From contig NZ_JALKCU010000001.1 in the NCBI RefSeq assembly GCF_023540835.1, forward strand, positions 248,001 through 312,000: 64,000 bases of DNA, given 5' to 3'. Below are positions 56,285 through 64,000 of this stretch, piece by piece. This DNA comes from Marivivens geojensis. Lineage in GTDB: Bacteria; Pseudomonadota; Alphaproteobacteria; Rhodobacterales; Rhodobacteraceae. How positions within the stretch are numbered: the stretch's first letter is position 1; every line of letters starts with the position of its first letter. Under the pieces are notes generated by a model that worked only from the letters and a program-made list of their open reading frames with translations, was not told the DNA's origin and did no database searches. The translations under genes and the position numbers were made by a program.

Positions 56285-58129
56285 ATGTCCTTATCTGACC
56301 CCAATATACCCGAAACCCGTCCGCATATTCGACAATTGGACGATGCCGCGATTAACAGGATCGCGGCGGGTGAAGTGGTCGAACGCCCTGCCTCTGCCGT
56401 TAAAGAGTTGGTTGAGAACTCGATCGACGCAGGATCAGGTAGGATTGAGGTCGTGATTGCTGATGGCGGTAAAACGCTGATCCGTGTGACGGACGATGGC
56501 TGGGGGATTTCTGCGGATGAATTGCCTTTGGCCCTGTCGCGTCATGCGACCTCGAAAATTGATGGCTCCGATCTGTTGAACATCAATTCCTTCGGGTTTC
56601 GCGGTGAGGCTTTGCCATCGCTGGGCGCGGTCGGTCGTTTGTCGATTACGTCGCGCGTTGCGGGTGCCGAGGCGGCGACGATTTCGGTCGCGGGTGGACG
56701 GATTGAGGCGGTTAAACCCGCAGCGCTGTCCTCTGGTACAGTCGTCGAGCTACGGGATTTATTCTATGCGACCCCTGCGCGACTGAAATTCCTGCGAACC
56801 GATCGGGCCGAGATGCAGGCGATCACAGATGTAGTGAAACGTCTGGCGATGGCTGAACCCTATTTGAGCTTTTCGTTGATTGATGCGTCGAATGGGGATC
56901 GGCGTGAAGTGTTCCGCGCGGATTCGGAACACGGCGAATTGTTTGATGCACTGAATGGGCGACTTGCTGCGGTTTTGGGACGAGAATTCGCCGACAACGC
57001 ACTGCCAATTGATGCGGAGCGGGACGGGTTTCACCTGACGGGTTATGCGGCGTTGCCCACCTATTCGCGCGGCTCTGCGGTGGCGCAGTTTCTGTTCGTC
57101 AATGGTCGCCCTGTTCGGGACAAGCTGTTGGTGGGGGCACTGCGTGGGGCCTACATGGATTTCTTGAGCCGAGATCGCCATCCGGCGGCGGCGTTGTTCG
57201 TGGATTGTGATCCGACGTTGGTCGATGTGAACGTACATCCTGCAAAGTCCGAGGTGCGCTTCCGTGAACCCGGAATTGTTCGGGGGTTGATCGTATCGGG
57301 GCTACGCCACGCGCTTGCAAATGCGGGGCATCGGGCATCGACGACCGTGGCTGCGGATACGCTTGGGGCGATGCGTCCAGAGATCCCGCAGAGACCGATG
57401 TATCAGATGGACCGACCGTCCTTTGGGGCGCGTGCGATGACCTATCAGATGCAAGCCCCTGCACCGCAATCGATGGGTTTTGCGGAAATGGCGGCACCTT
57501 CGGCGCGGTTCGAAGAGGTAACTGAGGACGAAGTGAAACCGCTCGAATCCCTGCCTTTGGGTGCGGCGCGGGCGCAGGTGCACGAGAACTACATCATCGC
57601 GCAGACGGAAACGGGCATGGTCATCGTGGACCAGCACGCAGCCCATGAACGGCTCGTTTATGAAAAGTTGAAACACCAGATGGCGGAAAACGGTGTTGCG
57701 GCTCAGGCTCTTTTGATCCCAGAGATCGTAGAGATGTCGTCGGGTGATGCAGCGCGATTGCTGGAGATTGCTGACGATCTGGCGCGGCTTGGCCTAACGC
57801 TCGAGCCGTTTGGTGGCGGCGCGATTTGTGTGCGCGAAACACCTGCGATCTTGGGCGAGGTGAACGCGAAAGCCATGCTAATGGATATCTTGGATGAGCT
57901 TGCCGATTTGGGCGATAGCCAAGCGGTTCAAGCTAAGATCGAAGCCATCCTTTCGCGTGTTGCTTGCCATGGGTCGATCAGATCTGGTCGCCGTATGCGG
58001 GTGGAAGAGATGAACGCGCTTCTGCGCGAGATGGAGGCGACGCCTCATTCTGGTCAATGCAACCACGGTCGCCCGACCTATGTGGAGTTGCGACTGAGAG
58101 ATATTGAACGTTTGTTTGGACGGACCTGA
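56285..58129 (+). CDS. mutL: DNA mismatch repair protein MutL (endonuclease type)
   Basis: MutL links MutS to strand incision. The 614-residue protein has the GHKL ATPase motifs ([32 protein letters not shown]) and a C-terminal domain with the endonuclease motif [12 protein letters not shown] about residues 449-460. This matches DQHA(X)2E(X)4E, so it should nick DNA itself without MutH. Further conserved motifs are [12 protein letters not shown] and [11 protein letters not shown]. The ATG at 56285 is preferred to the longer frame. It overlaps rmuC (TGATG). Confidence 0.95.
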   Translation: MSLSDPNIPETRPHIRQLDDAAINRIAAGEVVERPASAVKELVENSIDAGSGRIEVVIADGGKTLIRVTDDGWGISADELPLALSRHATSKIDGSDLLNINSFGFRGEALPSLGAVGRLSITSRVAGAEAATISVAGGRIEAVKPAALSSGTVVELRDLFYATPARLKFLRTDRAEMQAITDVVKRLAMAEPYLSFSLIDASNGDRREVFRADSEHGELFDALNGRLAAVLGREFADNALPIDAERDGFHLTGYAALPTYSRGSAVAQFLFVNGRPVRDKLLVGALRGAYMDFLSRDRHPAAALFVDCDPTLVDVNVHPAKSEVRFREPGIVRGLIVSGLRHALANAGHRASTTVAADTLGAMRPEIPQRPMYQMDRPSFGARAMTYQMQAPAPQSMGFAEMAAPSARFEEVTEDEVKPLESLPLGAARAQVHENYIIAQTETGMVIVDQHAAHERLVYEKLKHQMAENGVAAQALLIPEIVEMSSGDAARLLEIADDLARLGLTLEPFGGGAICVRETPAILGEVNAKAMLMDILDELADLGDSQAVQAKIEAILSRVACHGSIRSGRRMRVEEMNALLREMEATPHSGQCNHGRPTYVELRLRDIERLFGRT

Positions 58130-59283
58130 TGACGATTGACCTGAATGATCCCCTGACCTTGATCGCAATTGTTGGGGCCGCGTTTGCGCTGGTCCTTGTG
58201 ATCCTGCTGATCATGGTTGTGAAGCGTGCTGGGCAATCGACGCAGATGGCACAGATCGTGGCGAGCCAAATGGGCGGTGTGACGCAGCGTGTACAGATGT
58301 TGTCGGATGGCCAGCAGCAGTTGTTTGGGGGCCTAACATCGGTGACCGAGGCGCAGGCGCAGTCGCAGGCCAATATGCTTAAGCTGATGGAGCAGCGGTT
58401 GCAGAACGTGACCGAAATGATGAACCGCAATTTGACGACCAGTGCGAAAACCACGGCGGCCTCACTCGGTGAACTGCAGCAGCGGTTAAAAACAATCGAC
58501 AAGGCCCAAGAGAACATCACTAAACTGTCGGGCGATGTGCTGAGCCTTCAGGACATTCTGTCGAACAAACAAACGCGCGGTGCATTCGGTGAAATTCAGT
58601 TGCATGACATCGTTTCCAAAGCGTTGCCCTCGGATAGCTATAGCCTCCAGCACACACTATCGAACGGCAAACGGGCCGACTGTTTGATCTACCTTCCTAA
58701 CCCGCCCGGGCCGATTGTGATCGACAGTAAGTTCCCATTGGAGGCATATGAGGCTCTCCGCTGTGCGAAGTCTGATTATGAACTGAACGACGCTGCCCGT
58801 TTGATGCGGACGGCGGTGCGGACCCACATTAAAGCGATCAGCGAGAAGTACATCATTGAGGGTGAAACAGCGGACGGCGCATTGATGTTCCTGCCGTCGG
58901 AGGCGGTCTATGCCGAGCTTCACGCCAACTTTAGCGAGTTGGTGCGCGAGGGGTTCAATGCGCGGGTTTGGATCGTATCGCCGACGACCTGCATGGCGAC
59001 CCTTAACACGATGCGTGCGATTTTGAAGGATGCGCGGATGCGGGAACAGGCTGGGGCCATTCGCAAAGAATTGGCCCTTCTCTATACGGACGTTGATCGT
59101 TTGGGCACGCGAGTTGAAAACCTCGACCGACATTTCGGCATGGCGGCCAAGGATATCGCAGAGATCAAGATCAGTGCGGATAAAGCGGGTCGTCGTGCGC
59201 AACGGCTCGATAACTTTGATTTCGAAGAACTGGCACCCGATGTTGATCCCGCGGTGGTGCCGCTGTCCGTGCCTAAATCTTAA
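58129..59283 (+). CDS. rmuC: DNA recombination protein RmuC
   Basis: This 384-residue protein has one N-terminal membrane helix (LIAIVGAAFALVLVILLIMVV), then a coiled-coil region (about residues 60-145). The RmuC domain follows, with the conserved segments QTRGAFGEIQLHDIV, IVIDSKFPLEAYEAL and MFLPSEAVYAEL. RmuC limits inversions in E. coli and is a predicted nuclease-like protein. It is coupled to mutL by an overlapping stop/start. Its 3' end overlaps the chrR 3' end by 11 bases on the opposite strand. Confidence 0.92.
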   Translation: MTIDLNDPLTLIAIVGAAFALVLVILLIMVVKRAGQSTQMAQIVASQMGGVTQRVQMLSDGQQQLFGGLTSVTEAQAQSQANMLKLMEQRLQNVTEMMNRNLTTSAKTTAASLGELQQRLKTIDKAQENITKLSGDVLSLQDILSNKQTRGAFGEIQLHDIVSKALPSDSYSLQHTLSNGKRADCLIYLPNPPGPIVIDSKFPLEAYEALRCAKSDYELNDAARLMRTAVRTHIKAISEKYIIEGETADGALMFLPSEAVYAELHANFSELVREGFNARVWIVSPTTCMATLNTMRAILKDARMREQAGAIRKELALLYTDVDRLGTRVENLDRHFGMAAKDIAEIKISADKAGRRAQRLDNFDFEELAPDVDPAVVPLSVPKS

Positions 59284-59914
59284 CGAACCGCTGCGCGATG
59301 CGCGGCAGGAAGGAATTGAACTTTAGCGGGGCATCAGTTGCGGCGAGACAAATGCACGCTTCGCCTTCTTCTGCGATAGGCGTGTGGTTCAGTTCCTCGT
59401 TGGCGACTTCAATATCGCCCACGCCAAAACGATCAGCCTCGTCTTTAAACGCCCCCTGTAGGACCAGCGTCAGTTCTAGGCCGCGATGCCCATGATCGGG
59501 TACGGCGACGCCACCCGGGATGTGCAGCAGGCGGACAGTAGCACCACCATCAGACGCTAGAATCATTTGACGAACGCCGCCACCAACCGGCCGCCAGCGC
59601 ACGTCGTCTTTGTCGCCGCCAACGTAGTCTTGGAGTGGTGCAGGGAAAATGCCTTTGGCGTAGCGTTTCTGCGGGGCCTCAGGAGTGTTCGCGATCAGCG
59701 CCATTGTCGCGGCGAAGGCGTCGTTTGACATGGAGACTGACCCTGCGGACATCATGACTTCGCCACCCACGGCTTCGAATTCTCCAAGGCGAGAACGGCA
59801 CTCATCACAGAGCGACACGTGAGTTGCGACCACAAGGCTGAAGGCTTCGGGTAGGGTGCCAGCGGCGTAGCCCATCAAAAGCTGGTCGGTTAGGTGATGT
59901 TTAATGTCAGCCAT
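59273..59914 (-). CDS. chrR: Anti-sigma factor ChrR (zinc-binding, cupin)
   Basis: ChrR holds RpoE inactive and releases it on singlet-oxygen stress. The 213-residue protein has the N-terminal zinc anti-sigma motif with H6 and H32-x3-C36-x2-C39 (THVSLCDEC). The C-terminal cupin-like domain includes VPDHGHRGLELTLVLQG. Length and domain order match the Rhodobacter sphaeroides ChrR. It follows rpoE by three bases, the standard order for this pair. Confidence 0.94.
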   Translation of the reverse strand: MADIKHHLTDQLLMGYAAGTLPEAFSLVVATHVSLCDECRSRLGEFEAVGGEVMMSAGSVSMSNDAFAATMALIANTPEAPQKRYAKGIFPAPLQDYVGGDKDDVRWRPVGGGVRQMILASDGGATVRLLHIPGGVAVPDHGHRGLELTLVLQGAFKDEADRFGVGDIEVANEELNHTPIAEEGEACICLAATDAPLKFNSFLPRIAQRFVKI

Positions 59915-59917
59915 GTC

Positions 59918-60469
59918 TTACCTCATCGTGTGGCGCAAGCGGTCCAGCGCCAATCGGATACGGGATTTGATCGTGCCAAGCGGCAGTCCGGTCTGTTCCG
60001 CAATCTCAGAATGACTGAGATCGCCGAAATAAGCCTTTTGGATCAACTCTCGTTGCTTCTCAGGTAGGGCCGCTATCGCCTCACCTAGTTTGTTGGTTTC
60101 TTCCTGAAGGACGAGAACCTCTTCCTGATCAGGTTCGGCGTCTGGTCCCCAAGGGAGATCTTCAGGTTCGGGGCGTCGGGCGCGTCGGATCATGTCGATC
60201 TGGCGGTTCCGCGCGATAGTAAAAATCCATGTCGCCACACTCGCCCGTGCTGGATCAAACAGCGCAGCTTTCCGCCAGATGGTCGCCATGACCTCTTGGG
60301 CGCATTCCTCTGCGATGTCCGCCGACGCGCCTGACCGCATCAGAAACCCTTTAACCCGCGGCGCAAAATGCGCGAACAGGCGCGCAAACGCCGCCTGATC
60401 CTGCGTATCGCGGACCGCGTAAATCTCGTCGAGCCATTCGGCCCGAGCGGGGGTCATCTGTTCGGTCAC
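59918..60469 (-). CDS. rpoE: ECF sigma factor RpoE of the ChrR type (ECF11)
   Basis: This ECF sigma factor of about 183 residues has region 2 (AECAQEVMATIWRKAALFDP, IFTIARNRQIDMIRR) and region 4 (LPEKQRELIQKAYFGDLSHSEIAEQTGLPLGTIKSRIRLAL). In R. sphaeroides it drives the singlet-oxygen response. The open frame goes to 60628, but the autoregulatory promoter at 60605-60576 would place its start inside that region. A GTG at 60469 has AGGAAG eight bases upstream and fits the family N-terminus, so that start is chosen. Confidence 0.93.
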   Translation of the reverse strand: MTEQMTPARAEWLDEIYAVRDTQDQAAFARLFAHFAPRVKGFLMRSGASADIAEECAQEVMATIWRKAALFDPARASVATWIFTIARNRQIDMIRRARRPEPEDLPWGPDAEPDQEEVLVLQEETNKLGEAIAALPEKQRELIQKAYFGDLSHSEIAEQTGLPLGTIKSRIRLALDRLRHTMR

Positions 60470-60575
60470 GCGCGACGCTTCCTTTGGTTTCGATCCAACT
60501 GTCTTTAACCGACCATAGCTGGCCGGCTGGACAGGTCTATCTGAATCGAGTGTTTGGGTCTGCGTGAACATGAAG

Positions 60576-60605
60576 TTTTTACGCGGCGAAGCGCGTTTTG
60601 GATCA
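60576..60605 (-). promoter_or_regulatory. Probable RpoE-dependent promoter of rpoE-chrR
   Basis: On the minus strand, TGATCC (60605-60600) is followed after exactly 18 bases by TAAAAA (60581-60576). This matches the TGATCC-N18-TAA pattern I recall for RpoE promoters of R. sphaeroides, supporting autoregulation of the sigma/anti-sigma operon. Confidence 0.65.
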
Positions 60606-60620
60606 CCTTGTGAAAGAGTT

Positions 60621-60650
60621 TCATCCAAAAACCTGTTTGGGCCGTAACAC
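60621..60650 (+). promoter_or_regulatory. Candidate RpoE-dependent promoter of the divergent stress operon
   Basis: On the plus strand, TCATCC (60621-60626) is followed after 18 bases by TAACA (60645-60649). This is one mismatch from the same pattern, in the right place for the operon starting at 60675. In R. sphaeroides the corresponding operon is an RpoE target. Confidence 0.5.
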
Positions 60651-60674
60651 CTCTAAACAAGCTCGGAGAACTCG

Positions 60675-61976
60675 ATGCCATTTGAAAGCCTGACACCCGC
60701 CCCAAGAACCATCGCAGTCATCGGCGGGGGTATTTCCGGCATGGGTGCAGCCTACAACCTTGCCCAACATCATCGCGTCGTGTTGTTTGAGGCCGAGGCA
60801 TCGATCGGCGGACACGCACGTACTCGGCCAGCTGGTCGTCACGGTGCCGACCTCGTCGATACGGGCTTTATCGTCTTTAATTACGCGAACTATCCGCATT
60901 TGACGGCATTGTTCGATGAGCTGGACGTGCCTGTTGTGAAGTCCGACATGAGTTTTGGTGCATCGATTGACGGTGGACGGTTTGAATACGGGCTAAAGAA
61001 CCTGTCCGCGATTTTTGCGCAGAAGAAGAATGCGCTGAACCCGCGATACCTTCGCATGATCCGCGACATTTTTAAGTTCAACAGCCGTGCGTTGGGTATT
61101 GCAAAGACGGATCAGACGATGACCGTTGGCCAAATGCTCGACAAGCTCGGCGTTGGATCGTGGTTTGCGGAACGGTATATCCTGCCACTGTCGGGCGCTA
61201 TCTGGTCGACGCCTGTCGAGAAAATCATGGAATTCCCCGCCTACGCCATGATGCAGTTCTTCGAAAACCACGCGTTGCTCAGCCATACAGGTCAGCATCA
61301 GTGGTATACGGTTGAGGGCGGGTCGCGGTCTTATGTGACGCGCCTTGAGGCTCAGATGCGTGCGCGTGGCGTTGAGATCCGCACTGGGGCCTATGTCGAT
61401 GCGGTGCGTCGAACAGTGAGTGGTGTTGAGGTAAAGATGAATGGGGCAGATTGGGAGGCTTTTGACGACGTTGTCTTTGCGACCCATTCCGACGATAGCC
61501 TGCGTATGTTGGCCGATCCGCGTGCCCATGAAACGGCGGCACTTTCCAAAATGGCGTATCAGCCGAACCGCGTTGTATTGCATTCCGATGCGTCGATCAT
61601 GCCGCGTCACAAATCGGTTTGGTCGTCGTGGAACTACACCGAGGTCACAGGCCGAACGGACGAGCCGATTGATTTGACCTATTGGATGAACTCGCTGCAA
61701 TCGTGGTTAACAGGCGACGACTATTTTGTGACGCTCAACTCGAACCGAACGATCCGCGAAGATTTGATCTGGGATGAGGTGACACTGCGCCACCCTGTTT
61801 ATGACCTTGGCGCGCTCGAAGCTCAGAAAGAGGTCGCAGCATTTAATGGCACCGATAATACATGGTTCTGCGGTGCCTGGATGAAAAACGGCTTCCATGA
61901 GGATGGCCTTTCGAGTGCGCTGGATGTTGTCGCAGGGATTAATGCGGCAACCAATATTCGAGTGGCGGCGGAATGA
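60675..61976 (+). CDS. FAD-dependent amine oxidase-type oxidoreductase
   Basis: This 433-residue flavoprotein has the FAD motif IAVIGGGISGMGAAYNLA and the EAEASIGGHARTRPAG segment, a DTGFIVFN element, and a C-terminal FAD-contact NTWFCGAWMKNGFHEDGL. The homologue in R. sphaeroides (RSP_1091 by memory) belongs to the RpoE regulon and is linked to modified fatty acids. It heads an operon with DUF1365, DUF3833 and SDR genes and is divergent from rpoE. It overlaps the next gene by four bases. Confidence 0.88.
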   Translation: MPFESLTPAPRTIAVIGGGISGMGAAYNLAQHHRVVLFEAEASIGGHARTRPAGRHGADLVDTGFIVFNYANYPHLTALFDELDVPVVKSDMSFGASIDGGRFEYGLKNLSAIFAQKKNALNPRYLRMIRDIFKFNSRALGIAKTDQTMTVGQMLDKLGVGSWFAERYILPLSGAIWSTPVEKIMEFPAYAMMQFFENHALLSHTGQHQWYTVEGGSRSYVTRLEAQMRARGVEIRTGAYVDAVRRTVSGVEVKMNGADWEAFDDVVFATHSDDSLRMLADPRAHETAALSKMAYQPNRVVLHSDASIMPRHKSVWSSWNYTEVTGRTDEPIDLTYWMNSLQSWLTGDDYFVTLNSNRTIREDLIWDEVTLRHPVYDLGALEAQKEVAAFNGTDNTWFCGAWMKNGFHEDGLSSALDVVAGINAATNIRVAAE

Positions 61977-62731
61977 TCCCTGTAGAGTACATCGAAGGGC
62001 AGACCTTTCATGGGCGGCGGGGCGCGATCCGAAACGCATTTCGCTATTCCATCGACTATGTGCTGCTGGACATGGATGTCGAGGTGAGCGCGCCGTGGGG
62101 TTTTGCTCGAAATTCAGCGCGGCCTTGGTCCGTGTGCGATCTGGATCATGGGGGAGCGCCCAAACAGGGGCAGGGCGTTGCATGGGTGCGCAGCGTTCTG
62201 GATGCGCATGGGATCGGACAGATGGGCCGTATCCAGCTTCTGACCCAACCGCGCGCGTTGGGCTACGTCTTTAACCCTGTCAGTTTTTGGCTGTGCCATG
62301 ATCGTGATGGCGTTCTGCGTGTCGTGATCGCCGAGGTGAACAATACCTTCGGCGATCGGCATTCTTATCTGTGTCATCACGATGACCTCGCTCCGCTAAA
62401 TCGAAATGGCTGGGTCACGGCGCAGAAGATTTTCCATGTGTCACCGTTTCAGACGATTTCGGGCGGCTACAGGTTCCGTTTCGATATCACCCGCAGCGCC
62501 GTCGATATCGTTATCGAATTTGGAGACGGTGCCGACGGTGGAGTTGTTGCGACGTTGAGCGGTGCACGTCGTCCGCTGCGAAATCAGGACATCGCGAAGG
62601 CGTATCTGCGCCGTCCATTGGGGTCGTTGCGTGTGATGGGCCTCATCCTTTGGCAGGCGATGAAGCTTCGAACCAAAGGCGCCAAATATCGTGATCGCCC
62701 CGTTCCACCCGTTCAAGACGTCAGCCGATAG
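61973..62731 (+). CDS. DUF1365 family protein
   Basis: This 252-residue protein has the DUF1365 pattern, with HGRRGAIRNAFRYSIDYVLLDMD, RIQLLTQPRALGYVFNPVSFWLCHD, VIAEVNNTFGDRHSYLC and KIFHVSPFQTISGGYRFRF. The family travels with the amine-oxidase-type enzyme and cyclopropane fatty acid synthase-like genes. A role in fatty acid modification is inferred from this association. It is coupled to the upstream gene (ATGA). Confidence 0.87.
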   Translation: MIPVEYIEGQTFHGRRGAIRNAFRYSIDYVLLDMDVEVSAPWGFARNSARPWSVCDLDHGGAPKQGQGVAWVRSVLDAHGIGQMGRIQLLTQPRALGYVFNPVSFWLCHDRDGVLRVVIAEVNNTFGDRHSYLCHHDDLAPLNRNGWVTAQKIFHVSPFQTISGGYRFRFDITRSAVDIVIEFGDGADGGVVATLSGARRPLRNQDIAKAYLRRPLGSLRVMGLILWQAMKLRTKGAKYRDRPVPPVQDVSR

Positions 62732-62741
62732 GAGGTAGGTT

Positions 62742-63284
62742 ATGTTGCAGTTTTTTCTAGGCGTCTGCGTCGCCATTGCCGTTGTTCTGCTGATCGGTGC
62801 GCGGTTTGGGTTTGCAGCGCAAAAAGTCGAGGATTACCCTACTGGCCGTCCGATCGACATACGTACAGACTTGAACGGAAAGATGCTGTGTAGCGGTGTG
62901 ATTTATGGTCCATTTGGGCGTGTTGCATCGCGGTTTTTTGGTCAGTTCAACGCATCATGGGATGGAAATTCTGGCGAAATGACGGAGGAATTCCAGTATG
63001 ATAGCGGCGCAACGCAGCTTCGTCATTGGGACCTGAAGGTTGCCGAAGATGGTATCATCACCGCGACCGCTCCTGATGTGATTGGCACGGCGACGGGCCG
63101 TCAGGGGGGCTCTGCTATCGTGCTGAACTACAAGATCAAACTGACCGAGGATGCGGGAGGGCATATCCTGTCTGTGACAGATTGGATGTATACTTCGCCC
63201 TCAGGCGAACTGGTGAACAGATCGCAATTCCGTAAGTTCGGTATCAAAGTTGGAGAACTCATCGCGACGATGCGTCGAGTGTGA
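62742..63284 (+). CDS. DUF3833 family protein
   Basis: This 180-residue protein has a single N-terminal membrane segment (FFLGVCVAIAVVLLIGARFGF). A beta-rich domain follows with the DUF3833 segments LNGKMLCSGVIYGPFGRVASRF, MTEEFQYDSG and VTDWMYTSPSGELVNRSQFRKFG. It is probably a periplasmic or membrane-anchored lipocalin-like protein. It is part of the stress operon and lies 10 bases after the DUF1365 stop. Confidence 0.85.
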   Translation: MLQFFLGVCVAIAVVLLIGARFGFAAQKVEDYPTGRPIDIRTDLNGKMLCSGVIYGPFGRVASRFFGQFNASWDGNSGEMTEEFQYDSGATQLRHWDLKVAEDGIITATAPDVIGTATGRQGGSAIVLNYKIKLTEDAGGHILSVTDWMYTSPSGELVNRSQFRKFGIKVGELIATMRRV

Positions 63285-63287
63285 AGA

Positions 63288-64000
63288 TGCGGGACTGGGC
63301 TGGAAAAACCTATTGGCTCATTGGCGCAAGCGAAGGACTGGGTCGGGCTCTCGCGGAAATTATGTCCGACGCGGGTGCGGATTTGATCCTTTCGGCGCGT
63401 TCAGAAGAGCGACTGCGGGAGGTGGCTGATGGTCTGTCGCGGCCTGCGCGGATATTGCCAGTCGATGTGTCTGATGCCGAAAACGTTCGCGCCGTTGTGA
63501 CCTCTATCGGATCAATTGATGGTGTGGTGTTCCTTGCGGGCGTCTACTGGCCAATGGCCGCGACCGAGTGGAGCGCGGATGAGGCGGAAACCATGGTGGA
63601 CGTGAACCTTATGGGGGCGATGCGCGTTTTGGGGGCGACCGTTCCTGATATGGTGCAGCGCAATGCGGGCCACATCGTTCTGACGGGGTCGCTGTCTGGG
63701 TTTCGGGGCTTGCCCGGAGCAATCGGTTATTCCGCCTCAAAAGCTGGAATTATGTCATTGGCCGAAACGATGAAATCCGACCTCAAGCGAACTGGGGTCG
63801 AAGTTCAGGTGGTGAACCCAGGTTTTATTCGTACCCGACTGACCGACAAGAACACGTTCAACATGCCGTTCATCATGTCGCCCGAAGACGCAGCGCGCGT
63901 CATGTTCGAGCACATGAATAGCCGAAAGTTCAAACGCAGCTTTCCGACAGTGTTTTCGTGGTTTTTCCGAGCGTCACAATTGATGCCTGATTGGCTCTAT
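63288..64000 (+). CDS. Short-chain dehydrogenase/reductase (partial, cut by window end)
   Basis: The frame opens at the ATG at 63288, four bases after the DUF3833 stop, and runs to the window end without a stop (237 codons). The SDR cofactor motif is LIGASEGLGRAL, NLMGAMRVL has the expected Asn, the catalytic Ser lies in VLTGSLSGF, and the YxxxK motif is YSASKAG. The end of the gene is outside the window. In R. sphaeroides the homologous SDR closes the RpoE-regulated operon. Confidence 0.88.

Overview
The window looks like part of the main chromosome of a Roseobacter-group alphaproteobacterium (Rhodobacteraceae). The evidence is the block dnaA-dnaN-recF-gyrB beside ubiE-mutM-rpsT, an RpoE-ChrR singlet-oxygen sigma/anti-sigma pair with its associated oxidoreductase/DUF1365/DUF3833/SDR operon, an endonuclease-type MutL, a SAM-dependent UbiE followed by UbiB, and many family-typical small proteins (DUF1674, DUF3035, HspQ, YggT). 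Base composition is moderately GC-rich and coding density is high. I see no rRNA, tRNA, CRISPR array, prophage or insertion sequence.

Layout. Bases 1-10.8 kb carry ubiquinone synthesis (ubiB start, ubiE), base-excision repair (mutM), echA, rpsT and the replication genes dnaA, dnaN, recF and gyrB, with a VOC protein and a LysE exporter set between recF and gyrB. From 10.8 to 17.5 kb come a K+ channel with a zinc ribbon, lrgAB, a small transglycosylase, trhO, and NAD salvage genes (pncA, pncB) flanking a STAS-less SulP transporter. At 17.56-18.55 kb lies a small AT-rich island with an ImmA/IrrE-type metallopeptidase and a two-helix membrane protein behind a palindromic operator-like site. It is followed on the minus strand by arfB, an apparent small RNA or leader-peptide unit, and yhhQ with a structured leader.

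From 20 to 31.9 kb the genes are envelope and metabolic functions (phytase-like esterase, mepA, MFS, thioesterase, yggT, ubiH-type hydroxylase, amidase, aminotransferase) and ftsK-lolA. From 31.9 to 39.8 kb are an SLT lipoprotein, hspQ, msrC, an RluA-type pseudouridine synthase, an aldehyde dehydrogenase, a 1-Cys peroxiredoxin, a rimB-like/rimK/AstE-like operon and an L,D-transpeptidase. From 40 to 47.7 kb are RNA and translation genes (pnp, rpsO, truB, rbfA) mixed with a compact RTX protein and an extremely acidic small protein, then dapB and a DUF1674 gene. From 47.7 to 59.3 kb runs a long co-directional block: rsmB, heparinase-like, purH, lspA, DUF3035 lipoprotein, two M16 peptidase-family genes, mutL and rmuC.

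The last 4.7 kb are rpoE-chrR on the minus strand and the divergent stress operon on the plus strand, cut by the window end. Both divergent units have an ECF-type promoter match with an 18-base spacer. The least explained signals are the RNA unit upstream of arfB (17 bases complementary to the 16S rRNA 3' end, a short ORF, an internal anti-SD and a terminator), the structured yhhQ leader, and the AT-rich metallopeptidase island.
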